This document shows positions 18,856 through 27,804 of a stretch of 64,000 bases of DNA, one piece after another. Within the stretch, counting starts at the first letter, position 1. Every line of letters starts with the position of its first letter. Source of the stretch: Vibrio diazotrophicus (GTDB lineage Bacteria > Pseudomonadota > Gammaproteobacteria > Enterobacterales > Vibrionaceae); the NCBI RefSeq assembly GCF_038452265.1, contig NZ_CP151843.1, forward strand, positions 1 through 64,000, in the 5' to 3' direction. The notes below the pieces were generated by a model. That model did no database searches, was not told the DNA's origin, and was given only the letters and a program-made list of their open reading frames with translations. The position numbers and the translations under genes were made by a program.

Positions 18856-19848
18856 ATGTCCCGACTCTACAACCCGATTACTAAAGCGCTGCTCGCTTCA
18901 GCTATGTTACTTCCATTTGGTGCACATGCTGCAACTGTGCTAAAAATGGCCTACGCAGACAACAGCCAGCCAGTCAAAGATGCGCTTCAGTACATCGGTG
19001 ATGCAGTGGCTAAAAAAACCAATGGCGAAGTAACAATCCAATACTTCCCTGATAGTCAGCTAGGTGGCGAACGAGAGCTAGTTGAAATGACTCAAGTTGG
19101 CGCAATCGATATGACTAAAGTGTCTTCCGGTCTACTAGAGAGCTTCTCTCCACTTTACGGTGTTTTCTCACTGCCTTACCTTTTCGAAAACCAAGAAAGC
19201 TTCTACCGCGTGATGGATAACAAAGACATCATGAAAACGGTATACCAATCAACAGAAGCTCAAGGTTTTGCTGGTGTGGGTTGGTACGATTCAGGTGCCC
19301 GCAGCTTCTACATGAGTAAAGGCCCTGTGAAAACGCTCGCTGACCTTAAAGGTAAGAAAATCCGCGTGATGCAGAGTGAAACGTCGATTGAAACCATGAA
19401 ACTTTTAGGCGCTTCTCCAATCGCAATGAGCCAAGCAGAAGTGTACACCTCACTTCAACAAGGCATCCTAGATGGTGCAGAAAACAACGAATTCGCTATC
19501 ACTATCGCACGTCACGGTGAAGTAGCGAAATTCTACAGCTACGACATGCACACTCGTATTCCAGACGTAGTGATCATGAGCAATGTGACTAAGAGCAAAT
19601 TAACTTCAGAGCAACTAACCGCACTTCAAGAAGCCATTGATGAGTCAATCGAACTAGAGAAGAAACTATGGAAAGAGGAAATGGCGAAAACTCGTGAATT
19701 GGCACAGAAAGACTTTGGTGTTCAATTTTTTGAGATTGACCAAGCACCGTTCAAAGCTGCCGTTCAACCAATTTATGAAAAGCTAAAAGGCAAACCTCAA
19801 GTGTACGCACTTTATGAGCAAATCAATAAAGTTGAGCAAGCAAAATAG
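18856..19848 (+). CDS. TRAP transporter periplasmic solute-binding protein (DctP type), probably for rhamnogalacturonides or rhamnose
   Basis: A 330-aa DctP-family binding protein with a signal peptide (ALLASAMLLPFGAHA). It has the family pattern LADLKGKKIRVMQSET, where the conserved Arg binds the substrate carboxylate, and SQAEVYTSLQQGILDGAENN. ATG 18856 is chosen because TTGGAGGA lies five bases upstream. TRAP binding proteins usually bind acidic sugars or organic acids. With a GH105 hydrolase downstream and the rha genes divergent, unsaturated rhamnogalacturonides are the likeliest ligand. A homologous set is called rhiABC in some gamma-proteobacteria; I cannot confirm that identity here. 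Confidence 0.92.
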   Translation: MSRLYNPITKALLASAMLLPFGAHAATVLKMAYADNSQPVKDALQYIGDAVAKKTNGEVTIQYFPDSQLGGERELVEMTQVGAIDMTKVSSGLLESFSPLYGVFSLPYLFENQESFYRVMDNKDIMKTVYQSTEAQGFAGVGWYDSGARSFYMSKGPVKTLADLKGKKIRVMQSETSIETMKLLGASPIAMSQAEVYTSLQQGILDGAENNEFAITIARHGEVAKFYSYDMHTRIPDVVIMSNVTKSKLTSEQLTALQEAIDESIELEKKLWKEEMAKTRELAQKDFGVQFFEIDQAPFKAAVQPIYEKLKGKPQVYALYEQINKVEQAK

Positions 19849-19860
19849 TAGTAATAAAGG

Positions 19861-19882
19861 ATAGAAGCCCTCGGGCTTCTAT
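19861..19882 (+). repeat. Stable hairpin between the TRAP binding protein and small permease
   Basis: ATAGAAGCCC and GGGCTTCTAT form a near-perfect stem with a minimal loop, 12 bases after the binding-protein stop. There is no T-run. Such intercistronic stems often stabilise the upstream message, giving more binding protein than permease. Confidence 0.6.
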
Positions 19883-19906
19883 CTCGATTGATTGGTCGAG
19901 GTTCCC

Positions 19907-20431
19907 ATGAAAATTATAAGAAAGTGGCTTGATAGAACCATTGAAGTATTTGCCTGCGTGGTAATGACGATGATGGTATTGGTGGCTTGCTGGCAGGTAA
20001 TTAGCCGCTATGTTTTTAACGACCCGAGTACCTTCTCTGAAGAGCTACTTCGATTTTCGTTAGTATGGTTGTCCGTGATTGGCTTGGCTTATGTAGCCGG
20101 TAAATCAGAACACATCGCCCTCACACTGTTCTTGGATAAGTTTCCTAAAAACTTAGTGAAATACTGGAACATGTTAATCCAGGTCGTATTCATCCTTTTT
20201 GCCATCTACATCATGATCATTGGTGGCTGGAAGGTTTCAAGTAACGCCATGATGCAAGTTTCCCCAGTTTTGCAACTGTCCATGGGCAAGGTTTACTACG
20301 CACTGCCTCTGTCTGGCGTGTTGATTATTGTCTACAGCGTAATGAACATCGTTGATCTATTTAAAGCGCAACCAGTTAAAGCCAGTGACAACGAGAAAGG
20401 TTCTTTAGTAGGAGATAAACAGTATGACTGA
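19907..20431 (+). CDS. TRAP transporter small permease (DctQ type)
   Basis: A 174-aa inner-membrane protein with four hydrophobic segments and the DctQ pattern WQVISRYVFNDPSTFSEELL. It pairs with the large permease to form the transporter. ATG 19907 is preferred over the upstream TTG at 19892 because GAGG lies just before it and the protein then starts MKIIRKWLDR, typical for DctQ. Its end overlaps the large-permease start by eight bases. Confidence 0.92.
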   Translation: MKIIRKWLDRTIEVFACVVMTMMVLVACWQVISRYVFNDPSTFSEELLRFSLVWLSVIGLAYVAGKSEHIALTLFLDKFPKNLVKYWNMLIQVVFILFAIYIMIIGGWKVSSNAMMQVSPVLQLSMGKVYYALPLSGVLIIVYSVMNIVDLFKAQPVKASDNEKGSLVGDKQYD

Positions 20432-21731
20432 TCCAATTACTGCTGCCAGTATCATGATCGGGGTATTTGTACTTTTACTGGTGTTAGGTACCCCAATTGG
20501 TTTGTGTATTGTTATCGCATCAGGCGCAACAGTGATGTTGGTGCTGCCCTTTGATATTGCGATGTTCACAACCGCTCAGAAAATGTTTTCAAGTTTAGAT
20601 AGCTTTGCTCTGCTTGCTGTACCGTTCTTCGTTCTCTCAGGTGTGATAATGAATAACGGTGGTATAGCGACCCGTTTGGTGAACTTCGCCAAGCTGTTTA
20701 CTGGTCGAATTCCAGGCTCTCTTTCTTACACGAACATCGCGGGCAATATGCTTTTCGGTGCTGTTTCGGGTTCTGCAATTGCAGCGTCAACTTCGATCGG
20801 CGGTGTGATGATCCCAATGAGTGCCAAAGAAGGCTACAACCGCAGCTTTGCTTCAGCAGTAAATATTGCTTCTGCACCAACCGGTATGCTTATTCCGCCA
20901 ACAACTGCATTTATCCTTTATGCGTTGGCAAGTGGCGGCACATCTATCGCAGCACTGTTCGCCGGTGGTTTAGTGGCAGGCAGCTTGTGGGGTATTGGCT
21001 GTATGGTCATCACCTACATCGTTGCCAAACGTAACAACTACACTAACTTCTTTACTTTGCAGAAAGGTGTCGCATGGAAAGTGACTCGTGAAGCACTTCC
21101 AAGTTTGCTACTAGTAGTGATTATCGTTGGCGGTATTGTACAAGGCATTTTTACAGCAATAGAAGCCTCTGCAATTGCTGTGATGTATACCGCTTATTTA
21201 ACGCTGGTGCTTTATAAAACAATTACCGTCCGTGACATGCCGAAGATCATCATTCAGACGTTTGTTATGACGGGTGTGATTATGTTTCTGTTGGCGACAT
21301 CATCAGCAATGTCATTTGCGATGTCTATGACTGGCATTCCAGCGGCTCTGAGTAAGTTGATTCTTGGCATCTCAGACAGCCCAGCAGTCATTATGTTAGT
21401 TATCACGCTGTTTATCTTGATTGTTGGTGCCTTTATGGATATTGGCCCTGCCATTTTAATCTTCACTCCGATCCTACTTCCTATTGTGCAGAAGATTGGC
21501 GTAGATCCTGTGCATTTTGGCATCTTAATCGTATTCAACTTAGCGATTGGCACTATCACCCCGCCAGTTGGCAGTGGGCTCTATGTTGGGGCCAGTGTCG
21601 GGCAAGTAAAAGTGGAAGATGTGATTAAACCGCTTGTCCCGTTCTATGTCGCAATTATTTTTGTATTGTTATTAATTACTTATATCCCAGAACTCACTCT
21701 ATTTTTACCAAGACTACTTGGTGTTATGTAA
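20424..21731 (+). CDS. TRAP transporter large permease (DctM type)
   Basis: A 435-aa protein with about 12 membrane segments. Family features include VPFFVLSGVIMNNGG, the AGNMLFGAVSGSAIAASTSIGG region and PPTTAFILYALASGG. It forms the sodium-coupled transport channel together with the small permease and the periplasmic binding protein. Length is normal for DctM. Confidence 0.94.
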   Translation: MTDPITAASIMIGVFVLLLVLGTPIGLCIVIASGATVMLVLPFDIAMFTTAQKMFSSLDSFALLAVPFFVLSGVIMNNGGIATRLVNFAKLFTGRIPGSLSYTNIAGNMLFGAVSGSAIAASTSIGGVMIPMSAKEGYNRSFASAVNIASAPTGMLIPPTTAFILYALASGGTSIAALFAGGLVAGSLWGIGCMVITYIVAKRNNYTNFFTLQKGVAWKVTREALPSLLLVVIIVGGIVQGIFTAIEASAIAVMYTAYLTLVLYKTITVRDMPKIIIQTFVMTGVIMFLLATSSAMSFAMSMTGIPAALSKLILGISDSPAVIMLVITLFILIVGAFMDIGPAILIFTPILLPIVQKIGVDPVHFGILIVFNLAIGTITPPVGSGLYVGASVGQVKVEDVIKPLVPFYVAIIFVLLLITYIPELTLFLPRLLGVM

Positions 21732-21755
21732 TCGTATTTAAGGACTCTTACTATT

Positions 21756-22898
21756 ATGAAAATCTTTCCTGTAAAACATAGCGCTTTGCTTCGTCGCGTA
21801 GAACGCACTCACCCACGCAATGTTGTGGTAGATAAAATTGAAAGCCTAATCAATAACCTCATCAACATTCACGATGAAACCGGTGAGTTCCTTCTTCACC
21901 TGGATGATGGTCGTACTATCGATACTAAAGGCTGGGCTGGCTGGGAATGGACGCACGGTATTGGCCTTTACGGTATGTACAAGTACTACCAACAAACCAA
22001 TGATCAGAGTGTAGTTAACATCATTGATGAGTGGTTTGAAGACCGTTTCTCTGAAGAGCAAGCAACTAAAAACGTCAACACGGTATGTCCGTTTTTAACT
22101 TTGGCTTACCGCTATGAAGAAACTAAAGACCAATCTTTAGTCCCTTACTTAGAAACGTGGGCAGACTACGTGATGTACCAAATGCCGAAAACTAAGAGCG
22201 GCGGTATTCAGCACATTGTTTATAACAGCGAAAACCACGAGCAAATGTGGGATGACACACTGATGATGAGTGTTATGCCGTTAACTAAGATTGGTTTGTT
22301 GTTGAACCGCCCTGAATACATTGAAGAAGCGAAATACCAGTTCCTAACGCACATTCAATACTTAACAGATCGCGAAACAGGTGCATGGTTCCATGGTTGG
22401 ACATTCGATGGTAACCACAACTTTGCGAACGCTCGTTGGGCGCGTGGTAACAGCTGGGTAACGATTGTTATTCCTGATTTCCTTGAGCTTTTAGATCTAC
22501 CAGAGCACGATGCATTCCGTCGTCACTTGGTTCACATCCTAGAGCGTCAAATTGAGGTGCTTGCGAAATACCAACAAGCCAATGGCTTGTGGTGCACACT
22601 GTTGGATGACGAGTCTTCATATGTTGAAGCATCGGCAACCGCCGGCTTTGCATACGGCATTTTGAAAGCGGTACGTAAGCGCTATATCGATCCAGAATAC
22701 GCAGAAATGGCTTACAAAGCAGTGGATGCGTTAATCACTGATTACATCAATGAATCCGGCGAGCTAGTGAATGTTTCGTTCGGTACTGCGATGGGGCAGG
22801 ACTTGGATTACTACCGTACAATTCCATTGACTTCAATGCCTTATGGTCAGTCTATGGCAATTCTATGTTTGTCTGAATACCTACGAACCTATTTATAA
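21756..22898 (+). CDS. Unsaturated rhamnogalacturonyl hydrolase, glycoside hydrolase family 105
   Basis: A 380-aa GH88/GH105 (alpha/alpha)6-barrel enzyme with no signal peptide, so it acts in the cytoplasm on imported oligosaccharides. It removes the unsaturated uronic acid from pectin-lyase products and frees rhamnose. Family segments are WAGWEWTHGIGLYGM, the aspartate in EQMWDDTLMMSVMP, and WARGNSWVTIVIPDFL. It follows the TRAP permease by 24 bases and is probably in the same operon, linking rhamnogalacturonide uptake to the rha genes. Confidence 0.88.
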   Translation: MKIFPVKHSALLRRVERTHPRNVVVDKIESLINNLINIHDETGEFLLHLDDGRTIDTKGWAGWEWTHGIGLYGMYKYYQQTNDQSVVNIIDEWFEDRFSEEQATKNVNTVCPFLTLAYRYEETKDQSLVPYLETWADYVMYQMPKTKSGGIQHIVYNSENHEQMWDDTLMMSVMPLTKIGLLLNRPEYIEEAKYQFLTHIQYLTDRETGAWFHGWTFDGNHNFANARWARGNSWVTIVIPDFLELLDLPEHDAFRRHLVHILERQIEVLAKYQQANGLWCTLLDDESSYVEASATAGFAYGILKAVRKRYIDPEYAEMAYKAVDALITDYINESGELVNVSFGTAMGQDLDYYRTIPLTSMPYGQSMAILCLSEYLRTYL

Positions 22899-22941
22899 TT
22901 TAGGTATTCATTCCCCCTGTTTAAGTTGGTAATGAAAGTTT

Positions 22942-22968
22942 GCCCCATTGATCAGATGGGGCTTTTTT
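22942..22968 (+). terminator. Rho-independent terminator of the TRAP-GH105 operon
   Basis: GCCCCAT and ATGGGGC with a seven-base loop, followed by six T. It separates the GH105 gene from the regulator gene. Confidence 0.85.
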
Positions 22969-23000
22969 AATGTGTGATTTATCCGATAACTTTGCAGGGG

Positions 23001-23020
23001 CAATTGACAGGAGTCACACA
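23001..23020. promoter_or_regulatory. Possible CRP site upstream of the RhaS-type regulator gene
   Basis: ATTGA-CAGGAG-TCACA matches the CRP pattern TGTGA-N6-TCACA at 8 of 10 positions. It lies about 75 bases before the regulator start. Weak but well placed for a carbon-source regulator. Confidence 0.35.
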
Positions 23021-23092
23021 TTTTATATCGGGTTATTGCACCCATTTAGGTGTGACAGCAATATGAACTTAGTGTTTAACGGAGATAAAACA

Positions 23093-23899
23093 ATGTTTCA
23101 ACTTAGTGGTGAAGAGTTTTTTAAGCACTCTGACTCTGCAGTTTGCACTGAAGTTCGCGCACCTCAAGCGGATTATCCTGAGCATTCTCATGACTTCCAC
23201 GAATTGATCATTGTGACTAAGGGAGCAGGGCAGCATATTCTCAATGATACGCCAACCAACTTGGCGCAAAACTACATTTGCTACATCACACCTAGCGACC
23301 GTCATATGTACGAGCAAGTCGAAAACCTGCATCTAACCAATATTCTGTTTAAGAAAAACCGTCTCTCATATAGTCCGATTTTAAAGAACTTCTTGCCTAA
23401 CGAAAGTTCTGACTCGAAGAGCTGGTTTATCACTAACCAGACCATGTCCAAAGTTGAGCAAATATTGCAGCAATTGGATAACGAGTCTCGCTCGAATACG
23501 GTGGAATCTCGTCTGATGATGGAAGTACTGTTTCAGCACTTGGTGGTTGAAATTTCCCGTGGGCGTCTGACATCACAATCCAATGATGTGAACGACAATA
23601 TCATTCTTAAAGTCATTGACTGGTTACAAAGAAACTACAGTGAAGATGTCTGTATCAATGAAATTTCGGACAAATTTAAGATCTCTTCTCGTTCATTGAG
23701 CCGAAAAATAAAGCAAGTGACTAATCTGTCCTTTAACAACTATGTGCACCGTGTGCGCATCAATAATGCGATGGATCTGCTGCAAAGTACGGACAAGTCG
23801 ATTACTGATATTGCGTTTGAGGTGGGCTACAAAGACAGCAACTATTTCAGCACTAAGTTTAAACGCTTTACTAAAAAGACACCGTCCCAGTATCGTTAA
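23093..23899 (+). CDS. rhaS: AraC-family rhamnose regulator, RhaS/RhaR-like
   Basis: A 268-aa transcription activator. The N-terminal cupin closely follows E. coli RhaS (PQADYPEHSHDFHELIIVTKG; HMYEQVENLHLTNILFK), including the effector-pocket histidines. Two C-terminal AraC helix-turn-helix motifs end in ITDIAFEVGYKDSNYFSTKFKRF. The start at 23093 is chosen because GGAGAT lies six bases upstream and the protein then aligns end to end with RhaS; the frame is open back to 22970. It probably activates the rha operon and the TRAP operon in response to L-rhamnose. Only one such regulator is present; E. coli has both RhaS and RhaR. Confidence 0.88.
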   Translation: MFQLSGEEFFKHSDSAVCTEVRAPQADYPEHSHDFHELIIVTKGAGQHILNDTPTNLAQNYICYITPSDRHMYEQVENLHLTNILFKKNRLSYSPILKNFLPNESSDSKSWFITNQTMSKVEQILQQLDNESRSNTVESRLMMEVLFQHLVVEISRGRLTSQSNDVNDNIILKVIDWLQRNYSEDVCINEISDKFKISSRSLSRKIKQVTNLSFNNYVHRVRINNAMDLLQSTDKSITDIAFEVGYKDSNYFSTKFKRFTKKTPSQYR

Positions 23900-24068
23900 T
23901 GCATCGGTATTTAAGCTTCTGAAAAGATTAAAATTGTCATTTCATTATTAGCTGCTCCCAATTATTAAAACCAGCAGACTAAGAAGCTCTCTACTCATCG
24001 AACCACTGCATATTGGCATTATAGAAGTCACTGATTCTAACGTTCAAAGACCTTATCAAATATCAAGT

Positions 24069-24107
24069 AAAGCGCACAAAAGAAACCAATATCCTTTTGT
24101 GCGCTTT
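24069..24107. terminator. Bidirectional terminator between rhaS-like and chemoreceptor genes
   Basis: AAAGCGCACAAAA and TTTTGTGCGCTTT form a perfect 13-bp stem around a 13-base loop, flanked by A and T runs. It lies between convergent genes. Confidence 0.8.
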
Positions 24108-24118
24108 GGCTTTAGGGG

Positions 24119-26008
24119 TTAGATCTTAAAGCGTCCTATTTGTTTTTCTAGCTGAACAACCAAGTCACGAAGCGTATGGGCTTCGTTTTCACCTTCTGCT
24201 GCGTCTTGTGCTAGGCCGTTACTGAGCTCACGAACAGACTCTGTATTTGTGTTGATTTCAGAGGTAACAAGCGATTGCTCTTCTGCGGCAGAAGCGATCT
24301 GTGTCGCCATATCGCTGATGATGCTTATTGCTTGGCTAATTTGTTGGAGCTGATCACCCATATGTTGAACATCATCAACGCTGGTTGTCACTAACGAGTG
24401 GCTATGAGTCATTGCGGATACCGCTTCGCCTGTCACTTTCTGTAATCCTTCAATTTTTGATTGGATTTCTTCTGTTGACTGATGCGTTCTTTGCGACAAC
24501 ACGCGTACTTCATCAGCAACCACAGCAAAGCCTCGTCCATGTTCTCCAGCTCGTGCAGCTTCTATCGCCGCATTCAGAGCAAGCAGGTTAGTTTGTTCTG
24601 CAATGGAGCGGATGGTGGAGAGAATGGTTGAGATTTCTTGAGTGTGATTCTCAAGTTCACCAATGATTTTGGTGGAATTGTTGAGCTCTGACGCCAACTG
24701 GTTAATTGAATCAATGCTTTTTTGCATTTGCTCATAACCCGCTTGCCCAAGTGTTACCGACTCATTGGCGCTTTTCGCGGTATTCTCTGCGTTATTGGCA
24801 ATTTCAGCGGTTGCCGCAGCCATCTCTGTTACTGCCGTTGCAACCATAGTGATTTCGTCTTGTTGCATACTGACTCGTGAACTACGAGTTGATGCAGATT
24901 TCGCAGATAGATCAGCATTTTGGTTGATGGATAAGGTGATATCGCGAACATTCACCATGATGGTATGTAAGCTGCCGACAAACTGGTTAAATTTCTCTGC
25001 TAAGGTTCCGACTTCATCGTTGCTCTTCACTTCAAGTCTTTGAGTTAGGTCGCCGTTACCTTCTGCGATGTCAGTTAGCGCTAAAGTGATATGAGAGAGT
25101 CCTTGAAGCTGTTTGGACACAACCGTAGAAGCCACTATACCTAGAACAATAAGAATACCTGCGGCAATCATTAGCTGATTGAGCAAGGTCGCAAGAATGG
25201 GTTCTTCTAGGGTTTTCTTGTCTAAAACCATAACCAACATCCAATCGGTATTCTCTATTGCTTTGCTGGCAATGACTTTTGCGCGGTCGTCTAATTGAAT
25301 TTCGAATTGCGAGCGGTTATCTGAAGAGCTCTTTAGTTGTTGCCATGTCAGTTCAGGGTGAATATCTGCAATCGGTTTTAAAACCAGATCAGCGTTGTTG
25401 TGTGCAACAATGTTTCCTTTCGAGTTCACTAAGAAAGCATAGCCATTTCCTGGAACCGAAATAGATAAAACATCTTCCGCTAGCTTGTCTAACGCTAAGT
25501 TAGAACCCACTACACCAATAATTTTGCCATTCACAGTAACAGGGGAGGCGAGTGTTACCACTAAAGCTTTCATTGTGACGCTGACGTATGGGTCTGTGGT
25601 AACAGGTTTTTTCTCCTGCATGGCCAATTTGTACCAACCTCTAACTCGAGGATCGTAACCCGCTTTATTGAGCGAAGGATCTTGCCTGAACATTTCGCCT
25701 TGCTCGTTGCCGTAATAGCTGAGGCCAAATCCACCGGAAGTCATCAATTGTCGCAGATGAGGAACCAAATCTACGTCTGGGTTAGCTTCAATTTCTTTTT
25801 TCATGCCTTCAACAGCGAGTTGTTTGTCATGAAACCAAACACCAATGCCACTGCTGTATGCCTTTAGTGTGTTGTGACTTTCACTGTAAATGTTTTTCCA
25901 ACTTTCTTCTTTGCTGGATTGATAACTCACGATAACCAAAGCGATAGCAGTAATGGCTATCGCAATCAGTGTTGATACCAAAACCTTTGTTTTTAACGTC
26001 AGACTCAT
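24119..26008 (-). CDS. Methyl-accepting chemotaxis protein with Cache sensor domain
   Basis: A 629-aa chemoreceptor. One membrane segment near the N-terminus, then a periplasmic Cache (dCache-like) domain with DPRVRGWYKLA and PYVSVTMKALVVTLASPV, a second membrane segment near residue 280, a HAMP domain and the MCP signalling domain with EQTNLLALNAAIEAARAGEHGRGFAVVADEVR. Cache domains of this kind often bind amino acids or organic acids; the ligand is not readable. The ATG at 26008 has AAGGG nine bases upstream, while the TTG at 26026 has none. Confidence 0.93.
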   Translation of the reverse strand: MSLTLKTKVLVSTLIAIAITAIALVIVSYQSSKEESWKNIYSESHNTLKAYSSGIGVWFHDKQLAVEGMKKEIEANPDVDLVPHLRQLMTSGGFGLSYYGNEQGEMFRQDPSLNKAGYDPRVRGWYKLAMQEKKPVTTDPYVSVTMKALVVTLASPVTVNGKIIGVVGSNLALDKLAEDVLSISVPGNGYAFLVNSKGNIVAHNNADLVLKPIADIHPELTWQQLKSSSDNRSQFEIQLDDRAKVIASKAIENTDWMLVMVLDKKTLEEPILATLLNQLMIAAGILIVLGIVASTVVSKQLQGLSHITLALTDIAEGNGDLTQRLEVKSNDEVGTLAEKFNQFVGSLHTIMVNVRDITLSINQNADLSAKSASTRSSRVSMQQDEITMVATAVTEMAAATAEIANNAENTAKSANESVTLGQAGYEQMQKSIDSINQLASELNNSTKIIGELENHTQEISTILSTIRSIAEQTNLLALNAAIEAARAGEHGRGFAVVADEVRVLSQRTHQSTEEIQSKIEGLQKVTGEAVSAMTHSHSLVTTSVDDVQHMGDQLQQISQAISIISDMATQIASAAEEQSLVTSEINTNTESVRELSNGLAQDAAEGENEAHTLRDLVVQLEKQIGRFKI

Positions 26009-26240
26009 AGGTTTCATCCCTTCCAATGCTTTGTCTAATAATCATTTGTTCTAATGATTGTTTACACTATAACAACTGCGTGAAAGATATATGTTGAGTG
26101 TGTCTAACTATTAGTTGTTCTTGTTGTGGTTTTTATGCGTTTTTGTGCGCCCTGACTCGGTACCGTTCGACTAACAATGTGACGAATAGCATATGATTTT
26201 ATGGTTCCTCGAAAGGGTTTGAACATAGAGAGATGGCAAG

Positions 26241-27650
26241 CTAATCGTTCATATGATGAATGATACTGTTAGATAACGTTGTCAATGCCTCTGCTCTTTG
26301 CTGGTCAAGCTCAAACGATGCATTTAGTCGAATACAATGATTGTACTGCTCTGTTACATCAAACATTTTACCAGGAGCTATGCTGACATTTGCTTTTAAC
26401 ATGTCTTGGTATATCTGCATGGCATCAATATTTTTAGGCAACTCTAACCAGAGAAAATATCCGCCTTTTTGGTTTACCACTTTCACACTCTTAGGTAGTA
26501 GTGTGGTAAGAAAAACCGCCATTTTGCTTTTACGTTCATGGAGTTTTTTACGTAGTTGCTTGAGATGCGATTCATAATTACGACTGGTTAAATAGTGAAC
26601 CAGAGCCATTTGTATTGGGGCACTGGTTGCTAAGGTACTCATGAGTTGTAATTTCTGAATGTCGAAAGATCTTTTTCCGGCAACAACCCAGCCAATACGC
26701 AGACCAGCTACCAGAGATTTTGAAAACGAAGAACACAACATAATGTTCCCAGATTGGTCATACATTTTCATTGAGCTAACAGGCTCATTTCCTTCATATA
26801 ATTCGCTATACACATCATCTTCAATTAATGCGACGTTGTAGCGTTGCAACAGCTCTACAATTTGCTTTTTCTTTTCATCTGACAATGTAAAGCCGAGTGG
26901 ATTCTGATGATTGGACATCAGCCAGCACGCTTTAACATCATGAGTTTGTAAGGCTCGTTCCAACGAATCGATATCAATACCAGTTGTGGGGTCTGTGCGC
27001 ACGGAAAGTGCTTTTAGGCCAAGACGTTGTAATGATTGTAAGGCGCCATAAAATGTCGGCGACTCTACCACTACGCAATCGCCCGGTTTGGTACAGGCCT
27101 GTAAACTCAAGTTTAAGGCTTCCAATGCACCAGCCGTAATGACGATTTCATCCGGTGATATTTCAATTCCCCTCGTGGTGTAACGCTTGGCTATGATTGA
27201 GCGCAATTGCTCATTACCGGGAGGGAGGTTGTTAAATGCACTCGAAATGGGCATGTTGCGAGCCGCCGCAGCTAGAGCCCGATTGATGTGATAGCGTGGA
27301 TATAAATCTGGACTAGGGTAAGCAAAACCGAAATTAACCATCAATGGGTTTTTTCCGGCCTGAAGAATCTCGAATATAAACTCGTTCACATCGACATTCT
27401 CAGTTCTGGATACTGCCATCTGAACCTGTTGTTGCTTTTTAAAACGAGGCGCAACTTTATAACCAGAGCGAGCTTGAGACGTAATCCAGCCTTGTGACTC
27501 CAAAAGTTGGTATGCGTGTAAAACGGTCATTAAACTCATTCCTGAGTGCTCAGACTGTTTTCTTAGTGAAGGCAGTTTATCGCCGGGGTTCCAGATCCCA
27601 GACTGAATCTGTCGTTTGAGTTGATCTACTAAATTCTGATACTTAGCCAA
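26241..27650 (-). CDS. MocR-type regulator (GntR helix-turn-helix fused to aminotransferase fold)
   Basis: About 469 aa. The N-terminal winged helix has the GntR pattern GDKLPSLRKQSEHSGMSLMTVLHAYQLLESQGWI. The rest is a class I aminotransferase fold with the PLP lysine in SSFSKSLVAGLRIGW, the DVYSELY region and the NPLGFTLS motif. MocR proteins usually act as PLP-responsive regulators, not enzymes. The TTG at 27650 is chosen because a GGGGG tract lies just upstream and the protein then starts MAKYQNLVDQL; the frame extends to another TTG at 27677. It is divergent from the bd-oxidase operon and may control it. Confidence 0.85.
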   Translation of the reverse strand: MAKYQNLVDQLKRQIQSGIWNPGDKLPSLRKQSEHSGMSLMTVLHAYQLLESQGWITSQARSGYKVAPRFKKQQQVQMAVSRTENVDVNEFIFEILQAGKNPLMVNFGFAYPSPDLYPRYHINRALAAAARNMPISSAFNNLPPGNEQLRSIIAKRYTTRGIEISPDEIVITAGALEALNLSLQACTKPGDCVVVESPTFYGALQSLQRLGLKALSVRTDPTTGIDIDSLERALQTHDVKACWLMSNHQNPLGFTLSDEKKKQIVELLQRYNVALIEDDVYSELYEGNEPVSSMKMYDQSGNIMLCSSFSKSLVAGLRIGWVVAGKRSFDIQKLQLMSTLATSAPIQMALVHYLTSRNYESHLKQLRKKLHERKSKMAVFLTTLLPKSVKVVNQKGGYFLWLELPKNIDAMQIYQDMLKANVSIAPGKMFDVTEQYNHCIRLNASFELDQQRAEALTTLSNSIIHHMND

Positions 27651-27804
27651 ATTAGCCCCCGATTGAACGATTAACAACGGCTAAACAATAACACTTATTA
27701 AATAAATCTGTTATACAATAGTCGTTCTTTTTTGTATCTACTGCCTCTTGGCTTGAGCCTTTATTATCACTTCCATAAATACTTATTAAGCTCAAAGGAA
27801 GTTT
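27651..27804. promoter_or_regulatory. Divergent promoter region between the MocR-type gene and the bd oxidase
   Basis: An AT-rich 154-base spacer. It holds ATACAA (27713-27718) and TTGTAT (27732-27737) as an inverted repeat; TACAAT at 27714-27719 could be a -10 box for the oxidase operon. AAGGAAG before the oxidase ATG is the ribosome binding site. The regulator site is inferred, not proven. Confidence 0.4.
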
